Of a stretch of 64,000 bases of DNA, positions 27,501 to 36,241 are shown piece after piece (within the stretch, counting starts at the first letter, position 1; every line of letters starts with the position of its first letter). Source of the DNA: Psychrobacter glacincola (GTDB taxonomy: Bacteria; Pseudomonadota; Gammaproteobacteria; Pseudomonadales; Moraxellaceae); assembly GCA_001411745.2 (NCBI GenBank), contig LIQB01000009.1, forward strand, positions 1-64,000, read 5' to 3'. The notes under the pieces were generated by a model. It saw nothing but the letters and a program-made list of their open reading frames with translations, had not been told where the DNA came from and made no database searches. A program made the translations under genes and the position numbers.

Positions 27501-29430
27501 CGGCATGGACATTCAAAACCGTGATAACTTTACCGTGGTTGGTATTGGCGATATGAGCGGTGATGTATTCGGCAATGGCATGCTGCTATCAACCCATACC
27601 CAGCTGGTCGCCGCATTTAACCATCTACATATCTTTATTGATCCTAATCCAGATGCTGCTGCTTCACACGCAGAACGTGCCCGCTTATTTGACATGCCGC
27701 GTTCGACGTGGGATGACTATGAAAAGTCACTTATTAGCCAAGGAGGTGGCGTTTTCTCCCGCCAAGATAAGAGCATCACGCTCAGTGCTGAGATGAAACA
27801 GCGTTTTGATATCGCCGAAGATAGCATGGCACCCAATGAGTTAATCAGTGCGTTGTTAAAATCGCCTGTTGATCTTATTTGGAATGGCGGTATTGGTACT
27901 TATGTGAAAAGCGTGAATGAGAGCCATGCTGATGTCGGCGACCGTGCCAATGACGCGGTACGGGTCAACGGCAATGAGCTACGTACGGCTATCGTTGGTG
28001 AAGGTGGTAACTTAGGCTTTACCCAGCAAGGGCGTATCGAATATGCACAAACGGGCGGTCGCATTTATACCGACGCTATCGATAACTCAGGCGGCGTAAA
28101 CTGCTCAGATCATGAAGTGAATATCAAAATCTTACTTGGCAAAGTGGTCGAGCAAGGCGACATGACTTTAAAGCAGCGTAATGAGTTGCTTGAAAGCATG
28201 ACTGATAGCGTGGCAGAGCTGGTATTGCGTCAAAACTACCTTCAACCACAAGCCATTGAGCTTAGCCACATTCGTGCGGCGGCTAACTTAAGTGATCATC
28301 AGCGTTTTATTCAGATGTTAGAAGGCGAAGGGCGTCTTGATCGGGCGATTGAATATCTGCCATCAGATGAAGAAATTGCCAAACGTCAAAAAGCAGATAC
28401 TGGCTTGACCAACCCTGAGCTGGCAGTTGTCATGGCTTATGGCAAAATGTGGGTGTATGACAACTTGTTATCATCAGACTTGCCAGATGATGCGTACTTT
28501 ATCAATGAGCTACGCAAGTATTTCCCTGATGAGCTGGCGACGCGTTTCTTTGATGAGATGACTGAACACCGCTTACATCGTGAGATTATCAGCACCTATT
28601 TGACCAATAGTGTGGTCAATCGTTTGGGCATTGAAGCACTGTTCCGTCTTTATGAGGAAACAGATCAATCGCTGGCGACTATCGTGCGTGGTTATGCGAT
28701 TAGCCGTGATGTCTTCAATGTATCAAAAGCTTGGAACACGCTTGAAGCACTGGACAATCAAGTCGATGCTACATTACTACTAACTCTTGAGCTGCGTTTG
28801 CGTGATGCGCTTGAGCAAGGTGTTGTTTGGTTTATCAATGCTTTTGGTCAAGAATTGCAAGTCGCTGACATGATCAGTCGCTTTAGTGATAGTGTTGAGA
28901 AATTAACCAAATCAGGCGGCTTTATTGAGCAACAATTTGCAGAATACTTGCAAGAAGATACGACTAGCCTGATGCAGGATGATCTGTCTAATAATGATGC
29001 CGCATTGTTTGCGATGCTGCCTTATCATGTTGATGCACTTGATGCTGCACTGCTCGCTGAGCAATATGAGCGTCCTGTTGATGAGATTGCAACATTGTAC
29101 TTTGATGCCTATCACGTCTTGCAGTTAGATTGGATGATGGACAACATCGCCACGTTACCACAGCAAGACTACTGGGATCGCCGCGCGCGCCATGCGTTGA
29201 TGAATGAGCTGTCACGTAGTCTACGTCTACTGATGGATGCCATATTATCTAAACCAGATGCGAAGCAAGCATTTGGTGAATGGCGTTCACGTCACTTGGA
29301 TCATCTGGAGTCTGTCACCACAGAGATGAGCAAGTTAGATAATCTGCATAGCAATGATGAAAATGGTCAAATTGGTCTTTCAACGTTGTCAGTATTGATG
29401 AATGAGCTAAGCGGTTTAGTCACTAAGTAA
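24583..29430 (+). CDS. gdhB: NAD-specific glutamate dehydrogenase, large (GdhB) type
   Basis: 1615 residues from the ATG at 24583 (AAAGGA 8 nt upstream; another ATG lies three codons before). This is the ~180-kDa class known from Pseudomonas and Streptomyces, which deaminates glutamate to 2-oxoglutarate with NAD. The N-terminal half carries the ACT-like regulatory segments. The catalytic core follows: VEAVHLRGGKVARGGLRWSD near residue 810, PVGSKGGFIVK, then the dinucleotide-binding part GIGDMSGDVFGNGML near 990. The C-terminal helical domain contains TNPELAVVMAYGK. Length matches the family. Single gene, ended by a strong hairpin. Confidence 0.95.
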   Translation: MPNSLSIAKERISQISDIATSYVQKDKSLFDHFIHSYYQPLHAEAAETISNADLAGMALHHFTLLQAYDGSKPQLKVLNPKAEEQHFHSSHTVIQIVAYDRPFLVDTILMSLESEGIDVHRTYNIIVSVARDDNGHITHVEGAHESATSHLSLIHCEIAYQDDEDLAALQQMLLAKIDTLDTVVGDWKQMRAQLTDIKAELSNKPLPEVFYSQQEIQAFLDWILDDHFIFLGYREYRLEGGQAVEVNAEPADLDLFAIGNSGLGLLRGAEEDKLSESFSQLPKVLKQLLTEPRVLMLSKSSRVSPVHRPVYMDFLGIHKFDDNGKLVGEYRFIGLLTSQAYQLTVQQIPLLRDKANKIMAMAELPRDGHAHHKMMHVINTLPRDDLFQASVEELYPIVSGISQLQDKKSLRLFSRVDHYQRFVSCLVYIPRDKFNTELRIKVQNVLKEAYGGTSSGFTTEFNESAHARVHVHVRTVPGQVKDVDTAALEAKLSALMQSWSDSYQKMLLDNVGEQQANALSRRFLNYIPAAYQERFDARTAVEDTKRLAVLTAEQPMIWHLYQSTGDASNQLHLKLYGREQPVILSKVLPILENFGVSVISAQTYEFDLPEQPIWMQEYELTLEHVDTVNMQVVRGQFEDSLKQIWAGHVESDSFNELVLTTNLDTYDVVVLRALSRYMMQAKAPFSSTYIQQTVVKNSDISVALGSLFDARMNPKYSEDERTEKTAQIQQQITAALAGVDSLDEDRILRWYLDLINAMVRTNFYQTDSDGQRKDRLSFKFLAADIPNLPKPKPMFEIFVYSPRVEAVHLRGGKVARGGLRWSDRMEDFRTEVLGLVKAQMVKNAVIVPVGSKGGFIVKTKTMADGRDAFQAEGIACYQAFLRGMLDVTDNIVDGKIVPPANTVRHDEDDPYLVVAADKGTASFSDIANALSAEYDFWLDDAFASGGSVGYDHKAMGITARGGWESVKRHFRMRGMDIQNRDNFTVVGIGDMSGDVFGNGMLLSTHTQLVAAFNHLHIFIDPNPDAAASHAERARLFDMPRSTWDDYEKSLISQGGGVFSRQDKSITLSAEMKQRFDIAEDSMAPNELISALLKSPVDLIWNGGIGTYVKSVNESHADVGDRANDAVRVNGNELRTAIVGEGGNLGFTQQGRIEYAQTGGRIYTDAIDNSGGVNCSDHEVNIKILLGKVVEQGDMTLKQRNELLESMTDSVAELVLRQNYLQPQAIELSHIRAAANLSDHQRFIQMLEGEGRLDRAIEYLPSDEEIAKRQKADTGLTNPELAVVMAYGKMWVYDNLLSSDLPDDAYFINELRKYFPDELATRFFDEMTEHRLHREIISTYLTNSVVNRLGIEALFRLYEETDQSLATIVRGYAISRDVFNVSKAWNTLEALDNQVDATLLLTLELRLRDALEQGVVWFINAFGQELQVADMISRFSDSVEKLTKSGGFIEQQFAEYLQEDTTSLMQDDLSNNDAALFAMLPYHVDALDAALLAEQYERPVDEIATLYFDAYHVLQLDWMMDNIATLPQQDYWDRRARHALMNELSRSLRLLMDAILSKPDAKQAFGEWRSRHLDHLESVTTEMSKLDNLHSNDENGQIGLSTLSVLMNELSGLVTK

Positions 29431-29471
29431 CTAAGTAGTCATTCAATAAACAACAAGATAAAGGTCTTTTC

Positions 29472-29507
29472 AAAAAAACCACCGTTATTAATTAACGGTG
29501 GTTTTTT
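29472..29507. terminator. Bidirectional terminator
   Basis: AAAAAACCACCGTTA pairs with TAACGGTGGTTTTTT in a long stem with A- and T-runs on its flanks. It serves the glutamate dehydrogenase gene from the left and sbcC from the right. Confidence 0.92.
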
Positions 29508-29585
29508 ATTGTCTGGCTAAGTGTAATAAGCGTAAAAAGTAATCAACTGCGTGATGCAAGCTCGACTCTTGATGACCGCTTTAAC

Positions 29586-32500
29586 TTACGAAGCTTTTTC
29601 ATTAGTAACATTGCCCACTCGGCGACAGCCTTGACCGCTGATTTGGCTAAAACCACCCGAGATTTTTTCAACCTTGATTTGAGTCAAGATGCGATCTTTT
29701 AACGCCTGTACGTGAGAGATTATACCAATAAGCTTACCTTCTTGTTGTAAGCTCGTTAAAGTATCGAGCGCAATATCAAGCGACTCTTCATCAAGCGTAC
29801 CAAACCCTTCATCCAAAAACAGTGAATCCACGCGAATATTGTGACTGGCCATCTGCGATAATCCAAGTGCAAGCGCCAAACTGATAATAAACCCTTCACC
29901 ACCGGATAGATTTTTGGTACTGCGTCTCTCGCCACCTTGGTAGTTGTCAATGACATTGAGCTCAAGTGGGTTATTGTCATCCCGAGCCAGCAAATAGCGA
30001 TCGCTCATTTTGTGCAGTTGGGCATTGGCATGTGTCACCATAATATCAAAAGTTAAACCCTGTGCAAAAGTACGATACTTCTTACCACTACTTGACCCTA
30101 TCAATTCATTGAGTTGTCGCCATACTTGCAGGGTCTCTTTTTGCTGAGCAATAGCTTGACGTTGGGCTTGTTGATTGCCTTTTTTCTCTTCATTGTCTTT
30201 GAGCTGTTGACTCATGGCGCCAATCGCCTCAATCAAGCGGTGCAGCTCATTTTGCGCCAGATGCTGCTGCTGAACCAACGTTTCTCTTTCTTCAGTGGTT
30301 AAGGGTTCAGACTTTTTCTTAGTAAGTGCTTGCATGGTTTGAGCCAATAGCGATTGCGCTTGCTTGAGCGTATCACTTATCTTTTGCTGCTGCTCCGTTA
30401 GGCTATGGCGCTCAGCGGTAGGTAGGCGCGCACACATGAAATCTGCCTCATCAATAAAGTCAGAGCTGGCGAGTGCCGCTTTAAAGATATCTTCTTGCAT
30501 GGTGAGGGCAGTAGTAGCGGTGGTTAATTGGTCGGTAAGCTGTTGCTGTTTTTCCTGTAATTGCTGAAAGATATGCTCAGCACTGTCTAACTGTCTTTGT
30601 GCTGAGGCCTGTTCAGTATTTGCCTGTTCTACTAAAGCGCGTAATCGTGTGTCTTCTTCATCAGGATTAATAGTGATGTTATTGCTATGATCAGCACCAA
30701 TATTACGTGCGTTGTCCGTAAAAATATCGCGCCGTTTAGCCGTTAATTGTTCGAGCATTTCAGTTTTATCAGCAACCGCTTGATTCAGATGATCAAGCTC
30801 AGCTTGGTCTTTATCTAATTGTGCTTGCTTGGTTTCGATTTGCACCGTTACGCTGCCAAGCGCAGTCATCAGGGTTTGTTGCTCACTCTTATACGCATTG
30901 AACTGCTGTTTTAATTGCACCAAGTTACTACGCTGCTGACGAAGTGTATGGATATGAGTGTTATAGTCCATTTCGTTTAGTACAATTCTCTCATCTATAC
31001 TCGTTATCAGCGGCTGCAAGGTGGCAGGCTTTGCGACAGAATCTAATGTATAAGCCAGATACTTATTTAATATCGCTGATATAGCGCCTTTAAGCGTGGT
31101 TAATTCAGCAAAATTTGCGTAGGTTTTTTTGTCGATACCTTCTACAGCCAACAAACCTATCTTAATATTGGTTTCAATCTCATGCATATCACTAGCAAGC
31201 TTATACTGCTGTTGTTCAAGCGTCTCAAGGGTTTTACTTGTTGTCGTAAGCTCAGCGCTCAGCACTTCATATTGACTAAGCGTATTTTTTAGACAAAGCC
31301 TGCGCGCGGCAAATTGGTCTTTAATCGTACCTAGCACTAATAGAGCGTCTTGTATAAGATTGAAATCAGCTGAATCAGTCGTTATCTGCCCACTCAGTAA
31401 ATCCATGTCGGCGCCAATCTGCCCGAGTGGATTCATGATGGTGGTGAGGGCGTGAGACTCAGAATAGGTTTTATGCAAAAGTGGCTGTATTAAGCGACCA
31501 CTGTCTGCGCACAGTGTTTTTATCTGCTCATATAGTGGGCTTTTTTGTTTTTGCCACTGCTCAATCTGACTTTGAGTAGTGGCATACTCAATACGTTGCT
31601 TAGATAAAGTTTGTTCTAGCGCATTTATCTTCGTATCCAGCTCCTTTATCTGCTGCTGCGTTTGGGCAACTTCGGATGGCTCCTTATCTAACACAGGGTG
31701 ATGCTCACCATAAGGATGCTCAAGCGCGCCGCAAAGCGGGCAAGGGTCTCCCTCTTTTAATTGGCTAATGTAGCGCTCTAAACTTGCGACGTGTTGCCAG
31801 GAGTCCAACAGCTTTTGCTTATCTTGACGACGATCTTTTGCCTCTATTATGACGGATTCGTTATCAGTAATAGCCGTTGCCAGTTTGACTAATGTCTCAT
31901 TGAGAGTGGGCAGGGTGGTGTTTATCTTATTGATTTGCGCCGTAAGCGCAGCCATTTGTTGTGCTTTAAAGATCACTTGCTCAATCTGGCTGTTGGTGTG
32001 GTCAATCAGTTCTTGCTCGCTACGTAAATCAGCCAATGACTGCTCTTGGGTTAAGCCAGCCTGCTTTTTTTGTAAAGCCGTTGATTCCTCACGTGCCTTG
32101 GCAATCAAAGAGTTAGTGGTGTCTTGCTGCTGCTGACATTTATCAAAGTTGGCCTGATAGTCGCTGGTTTTATGATGATGGTTGTATTTTTCATTTACTA
32201 AAGCGGCATTGTCTTGTAGCAGCACCTTTAGACGGCTGCAATGACTGTCAAAGTTTGCCGCATCGGTATCGATATCGTGCAGAGCGTCAGCATCACTAAG
32301 GTACGTCTCGATACTCGCCAGCTGGGTGTTGTCTTGATTAAAACTCTCTTTATGATTGTCTATCTCTTGACATAAGCGCTGTATATTGGCTGCTATGGCT
32401 TGCTTTCTTTTGCGATGGTCGTCTAACACATGCCTGTGCTGGGCGATAGTCGCATCCAGCTTGCGGGCTTGTGCAATTTTGGGCAAAGTGGTTTGTAGCT

Positions 32501-33578
32501 CATTACTTGCTGTCTGCGTACGAGCCTTTGCCGCTTGTAGAGCGCTCGTGGCTTGCGTGAGTTGATTTTCTTGCTGCGGCAGTTGATGATTTAGCGACTG
32601 CTGTTCATCTTGTAAGCGCTTAACGGTGTCACGGTTATGGACAAGCTGGCTGTATTGACTGTCAATCTCCAAGGCTTTATTGGCGGCAATAAGGCGTTTA
32701 GCATGAGGAATAAAATCTGCCTGCGCTTGCTTTGCCGACGTAACATCTTTTTGATAGCTGACGACGTTTTTTTCTAACTCCGCCACGGCATCGAGCCAAT
32801 TGATTTGCTCGTTAAGATGCTGATAGTATTGTTGCTGCTCGGTTTGTGCGGTTTGATGCGCTGTTAATTTTTCGCCAATCAGCGCTTCTTCATCTGCTTC
32901 TAACAACGTTAAGCCATCTAAGCCAAACTGCAACTTGCTCAATATTTCTTCTTCATGACGTTTTTTTTCAAAGACATGGGTTGATATCGTAGCGTAGATA
33001 TCAGTGCCAGTGATTTTTTCTAAGATGTCAGCACGTTCATCGGCCTTGGCCTTTAAAAACGCTGAAAAACTCCCTTGAGCCAGTAAGATTGAGCGGGTGA
33101 ACTGTTGGAAATCCATTCGTGTCAGCTCAATGATTTTATCTTTGGTGCGTGACAGCTTGCTTTCTAATATTTTATCGCCCGCTGGCACGTCTGCGTTGTC
33201 TAGATTGTCAGTTTCGGACTTCACCAAAGCTATCTCGTGGGTAGCATCTTGCAAGTTACCATCCGCTTTACCATAAGCGCGGCGCTGACCCCATCGGCAG
33301 CGATACTGGGTGCCATTTAAATCAATCACCACTTCAGCGAAACAATCCGCCGTTTGCCGCGTCATGACCTCGTTACTACTTTTGCTGATGCTATTAATCC
33401 GCGGCGTCTCACCATATAGCGCAAGACATATGGCATCCAAAATCGTTGTTTTGCCAGCGCCTGTCTGCCCAGTGATGGCAAATATTCCTTCATTGATAAA
33501 AGCGGAATCAGCAAAATCGATATGCCATTCGCCCTTTAAGGAATTTAAGTTTTTGAGTCGTAGTTCAATTAGGCGCAT
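29586..33578 (-). CDS. sbcC: Exonuclease subunit SbcC (Rad50 homologue)
   Basis: 1330 residues. The N-terminal ATPase half holds the Walker A GQTGAGKTTILDAICLALYG. Two very long coiled coils flank the zinc hook CPLCGALEHPYG at about residue 610. The C-terminal half has the ABC signature LSGGEGFIISLALALG and Walker B SLFLDEGFGTLDEES. With SbcD it forms the Mre11-Rad50-like nuclease that opens hairpins and DNA ends. It is longer than the E. coli protein (~1050) through extended coiled coils rich in glutamine. It follows sbcD by 94 bp on the same strand. Confidence 0.96.
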   Translation of the reverse strand: MRLIELRLKNLNSLKGEWHIDFADSAFINEGIFAITGQTGAGKTTILDAICLALYGETPRINSISKSSNEVMTRQTADCFAEVVIDLNGTQYRCRWGQRRAYGKADGNLQDATHEIALVKSETDNLDNADVPAGDKILESKLSRTKDKIIELTRMDFQQFTRSILLAQGSFSAFLKAKADERADILEKITGTDIYATISTHVFEKKRHEEEILSKLQFGLDGLTLLEADEEALIGEKLTAHQTAQTEQQQYYQHLNEQINWLDAVAELEKNVVSYQKDVTSAKQAQADFIPHAKRLIAANKALEIDSQYSQLVHNRDTVKRLQDEQQSLNHQLPQQENQLTQATSALQAAKARTQTASNELQTTLPKIAQARKLDATIAQHRHVLDDHRKRKQAIAANIQRLCQEIDNHKESFNQDNTQLASIETYLSDADALHDIDTDAANFDSHCSRLKVLLQDNAALVNEKYNHHHKTSDYQANFDKCQQQQDTTNSLIAKAREESTALQKKQAGLTQEQSLADLRSEQELIDHTNSQIEQVIFKAQQMAALTAQINKINTTLPTLNETLVKLATAITDNESVIIEAKDRRQDKQKLLDSWQHVASLERYISQLKEGDPCPLCGALEHPYGEHHPVLDKEPSEVAQTQQQIKELDTKINALEQTLSKQRIEYATTQSQIEQWQKQKSPLYEQIKTLCADSGRLIQPLLHKTYSESHALTTIMNPLGQIGADMDLLSGQITTDSADFNLIQDALLVLGTIKDQFAARRLCLKNTLSQYEVLSAELTTTSKTLETLEQQQYKLASDMHEIETNIKIGLLAVEGIDKKTYANFAELTTLKGAISAILNKYLAYTLDSVAKPATLQPLITSIDERIVLNEMDYNTHIHTLRQQRSNLVQLKQQFNAYKSEQQTLMTALGSVTVQIETKQAQLDKDQAELDHLNQAVADKTEMLEQLTAKRRDIFTDNARNIGADHSNNITINPDEEDTRLRALVEQANTEQASAQRQLDSAEHIFQQLQEKQQQLTDQLTTATTALTMQEDIFKAALASSDFIDEADFMCARLPTAERHSLTEQQQKISDTLKQAQSLLAQTMQALTKKKSEPLTTEERETLVQQQHLAQNELHRLIEAIGAMSQQLKDNEEKKGNQQAQRQAIAQQKETLQVWRQLNELIGSSSGKKYRTFAQGLTFDIMVTHANAQLHKMSDRYLLARDDNNPLELNVIDNYQGGERRSTKNLSGGEGFIISLALALGLSQMASHNIRVDSLFLDEGFGTLDEESLDIALDTLTSLQQEGKLIGIISHVQALKDRILTQIKVEKISGGFSQISGQGCRRVGNVTNEKAS

Positions 33579-33672
33579 GTATAGGTCTTTGTATTTTTAA
33601 TGGATGGTTTCAATAAGAAAAAGAAAACAGAGGCTGATTAGATACTAAATAAGCATTTTTACTGAGTATTTT

Positions 33673-35205
33673 TTACTCAGCCCGACTATCATTATGATAA
33701 ATATTATGGAGTATCTGCTGATAAGCCGTGCGCAATGACGATTTTTGCGTATCGGCAATACCATTAATTTCTAGGCACTTATCAAACACATCCAACTCAT
33801 TTAAGTCTTGTAGATTTTCAGAGGCTTGCTGTTGATTGAGAACTTTATTATAGTTACGCGGATTCTTTGTTAGTAACACTTCACAATTTAAGCCTTCTAT
33901 CATCGCGTTTACTTCTTCACGCAGCTCATTGACGATTTCGTCACCGTCATAAACCACTTCTAGCCAAATGGACTCTGAGGGCTTTAATGATTTTATCGCA
34001 GCAGCAATAGCGGTCAAATCACCTGTTATTTGTGCCAATTTTTGGAAACAAGGAATAGGAATCGAGACAACCTGCATCTGACGCGACTCATCATGATGCA
34101 ATAATTGAGAGGTTAAAGGAGACGTAACATTGGAAGTGGCATCACTATGCTGCATAGCATCTGGTTGATTAAAATATTTTTTATCAACGCTATTTGGCGT
34201 CATTGCTTCGGGCTCTACTGAATCAGAAAAACCAAATAAATCGTCCATAAATTCAGTCGCTTGAGTGGCTGCCTTTTTAGTCACTTGCTTGATTGCTGGT
34301 AAAGGATGCTCAGTAAAAGCGGTTGATGTTTTATCCTTAAAACCGTTTTCTACTGCACCAAACTGTACCAATAATACTTGCTTTTGTTGCTTAGCCTCAC
34401 CAAATCCCATCGCGATTGGCGAGCCTGAATAGCGAATGCTCTCACGACCACCGACGCGTTGCGGTACGTGCAAATGTCCAAGCGCCACATAGTCAAAACT
34501 TTCATCGAACATGTCAGCAGAAATCTTACCGAGTGAGCCGACATAAAGCTCACGCACACCATCGTCTTCAGTAGTGGTGCCACCGGCTGCAAATAGATGC
34601 CCTGTAGCAATGATGGGAATGTGACGCTGGTATACTTCAACTAATTTAGCTTTCTTCGCTTTGGCAATGCTAGCTACTTCATCGTAATGAGCACGAATGC
34701 CTTTGATGACATTGGCATCTTTGCTATCAGCCGACTCGCCAGCCTGACTGCTACGCACGTCACGATCACGCAAATAGGGGACGGCAGCGATAATGCAATG
34801 CGGGTTTCCATTTGTATCGTCTAACACCAATACTTCATCGTTTAAGTCTTCACAAGCCGTACCGATAACATGGACATTTAAAAACTTGAGTACATTGCTT
34901 GGTGCATCTAAAAATGTCGGCGAATCGTGGTTACCTGCGACGATAACGATATGTTGACAGCATGATTTTGAAACTTTTCCTAAAAATTCATAATATAGCG
35001 CTTGAGCTCTATTGCTTGGGGTCATGGTGTCAAAAATATCGCCAGCAACGATTAGTATATCCACTTTCTGTAGGCTAATGGTGTCTTGGAGCCAGCTTAA
35101 AAACGCTTCAAATTCCTCATAGCGCATCCGTCCATAAAGCCTACGCCCCAAATGCCAGTCAGAGGTGTGAAGGATAGTCAGAGGGGTAACAGCAGATACA
35201 GACAT
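33673..35205 (-). CDS. sbcD: Exonuclease subunit SbcD (Mre11 homologue)
   Basis: 510 residues. The metallophosphoesterase motifs appear in order: TSDWHLGR, IVAGDIFDT, VAGNHDSPTF, IIATGHLFA and ALGHLHVPQ. These bind two manganese ions at the nuclease centre. A C-terminal capping and SbcC-binding region follows. An insert of about 100 residues (roughly 310-400, charged, low complexity) separates the nuclease core from the cap, making it longer than the ~400-residue E. coli protein. It is the first gene of a two-gene operon with sbcC. The region upstream of 35205 should hold the promoter. Confidence 0.95.
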   Translation of the reverse strand: MSVSAVTPLTILHTSDWHLGRRLYGRMRYEEFEAFLSWLQDTISLQKVDILIVAGDIFDTMTPSNRAQALYYEFLGKVSKSCCQHIVIVAGNHDSPTFLDAPSNVLKFLNVHVIGTACEDLNDEVLVLDDTNGNPHCIIAAVPYLRDRDVRSSQAGESADSKDANVIKGIRAHYDEVASIAKAKKAKLVEVYQRHIPIIATGHLFAAGGTTTEDDGVRELYVGSLGKISADMFDESFDYVALGHLHVPQRVGGRESIRYSGSPIAMGFGEAKQQKQVLLVQFGAVENGFKDKTSTAFTEHPLPAIKQVTKKAATQATEFMDDLFGFSDSVEPEAMTPNSVDKKYFNQPDAMQHSDATSNVTSPLTSQLLHHDESRQMQVVSIPIPCFQKLAQITGDLTAIAAAIKSLKPSESIWLEVVYDGDEIVNELREEVNAMIEGLNCEVLLTKNPRNYNKVLNQQQASENLQDLNELDVFDKCLEINGIADTQKSSLRTAYQQILHNIYHNDSRAE

Positions 35206-35478
35206 AATGAGGCTTAATGGTGAATGAAAGACAGCGATTATTTTAGCAAGGATTAGAGAAGTTTGCTTTGCTATAAATTTACCAGTAAAGCAAAGTAGAT
35301 ACGAATGAGTAGTGACATTTGACCGTAAATGAAACGATGATCGATTATTAAAATAATGGCTATTTAAAAAAGCTGATTAATAAGGCGCGTTGTTAATAGT
35401 ATTAAGTAACAAATAAATGGTACTAGAAAAGGTCCATATTTAGTAACATCCAAGCCATTATTAATATAAGGTTATGTT

Positions 35479-36144
35479 ATGTCGTTTATCAGATTATGCA
35501 CATTGGCTTTAATTGCCACTTCCTCTTTGGCTGCTTGTAGCAGTTATGAGCAAGCAAATATGAATAATAAAACCAGTGTGAGTCAAATAAAAGATAGCAC
35601 CGCGTTTGTCCATTCGATTAAACCGAGTCATTCTGACGCAATCATTGGTCAAGTGACTGAGGTCATCTCGCAAGACAGAGAGCAGCAAAAAGTCACTATC
35701 GTCGCTCAAGATGGACAGACGTATACCGCGGAAATCAGTAAAGCTAACTTTGCTCAGAAAAACGCCCATCAAATGCAGAAATTAACCATAGGCGATTATG
35801 TTGAAGTGATGGGAGAGCAATCAACATCACAATCAGGGGTAGATAGTAAGCACCACATTACTGTCCATGCGATGCCTTATGTTTTACGTAAAATTATCAT
35901 CGCTGACCATCAAGTAGACTGTGTTGGTGTTGCGCCGCAATCATGCTTACTGACTAAGCCTGCTGAACAAGCTAACGCCGACTGGGAGTATCGATATAGT
36001 GGTATAGAAGGTTTTGATTTTGAACCTAATTATGAATACACTTTGCTCATCAAGAATACACCGATTAGCAATCCGCCTGCTGATGCATCATCAATTCATA
36101 GCACGCTAATAAAAGTCATTGAGAAACGAAAGACCAAATCTTAA
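35479..36144 (+). CDS. DUF4377-containing lipoprotein
   Basis: 221 residues. The signal peptide ends in lipobox LAAC (cysteine near residue 20). The middle section (residues 50-120) looks like a small OB-like strand domain (IGQVTEVISQDREQQKVTIV). The C-terminal segment from VDCVGVAPQSCLL, with its two cysteines, then WEYRYSGIEGFDFEPNYEYTLLI fits DUF4377, a domain often found with HslJ/META proteins in outer-membrane lipoproteins. Function is unknown. Single gene, with a terminator 45 bp after the stop. Confidence 0.8.
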   Translation: MSFIRLCTLALIATSSLAACSSYEQANMNNKTSVSQIKDSTAFVHSIKPSHSDAIIGQVTEVISQDREQQKVTIVAQDGQTYTAEISKANFAQKNAHQMQKLTIGDYVEVMGEQSTSQSGVDSKHHITVHAMPYVLRKIIIADHQVDCVGVAPQSCLLTKPAEQANADWEYRYSGIEGFDFEPNYEYTLLIKNTPISNPPADASSIHSTLIKVIEKRKTKS

Positions 36145-36188
36145 TTGTTAAAAATGAATAGCTCATAAAAGATCAATAGCGTGATACT

Positions 36189-36222
36189 CAAAAGCCCTGC
36201 TAATCTACTGGCAGGGCTTTTT
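36189..36222. terminator. Bidirectional terminator
   Basis: AAAAGCCCTGC and GCAGGGCTTTTT pair around TAATCTACTG, between the convergent DUF4377 lipoprotein and cysG. Confidence 0.88.
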
Positions 36223-36241
36223 AGAAATTGAAAATCATACT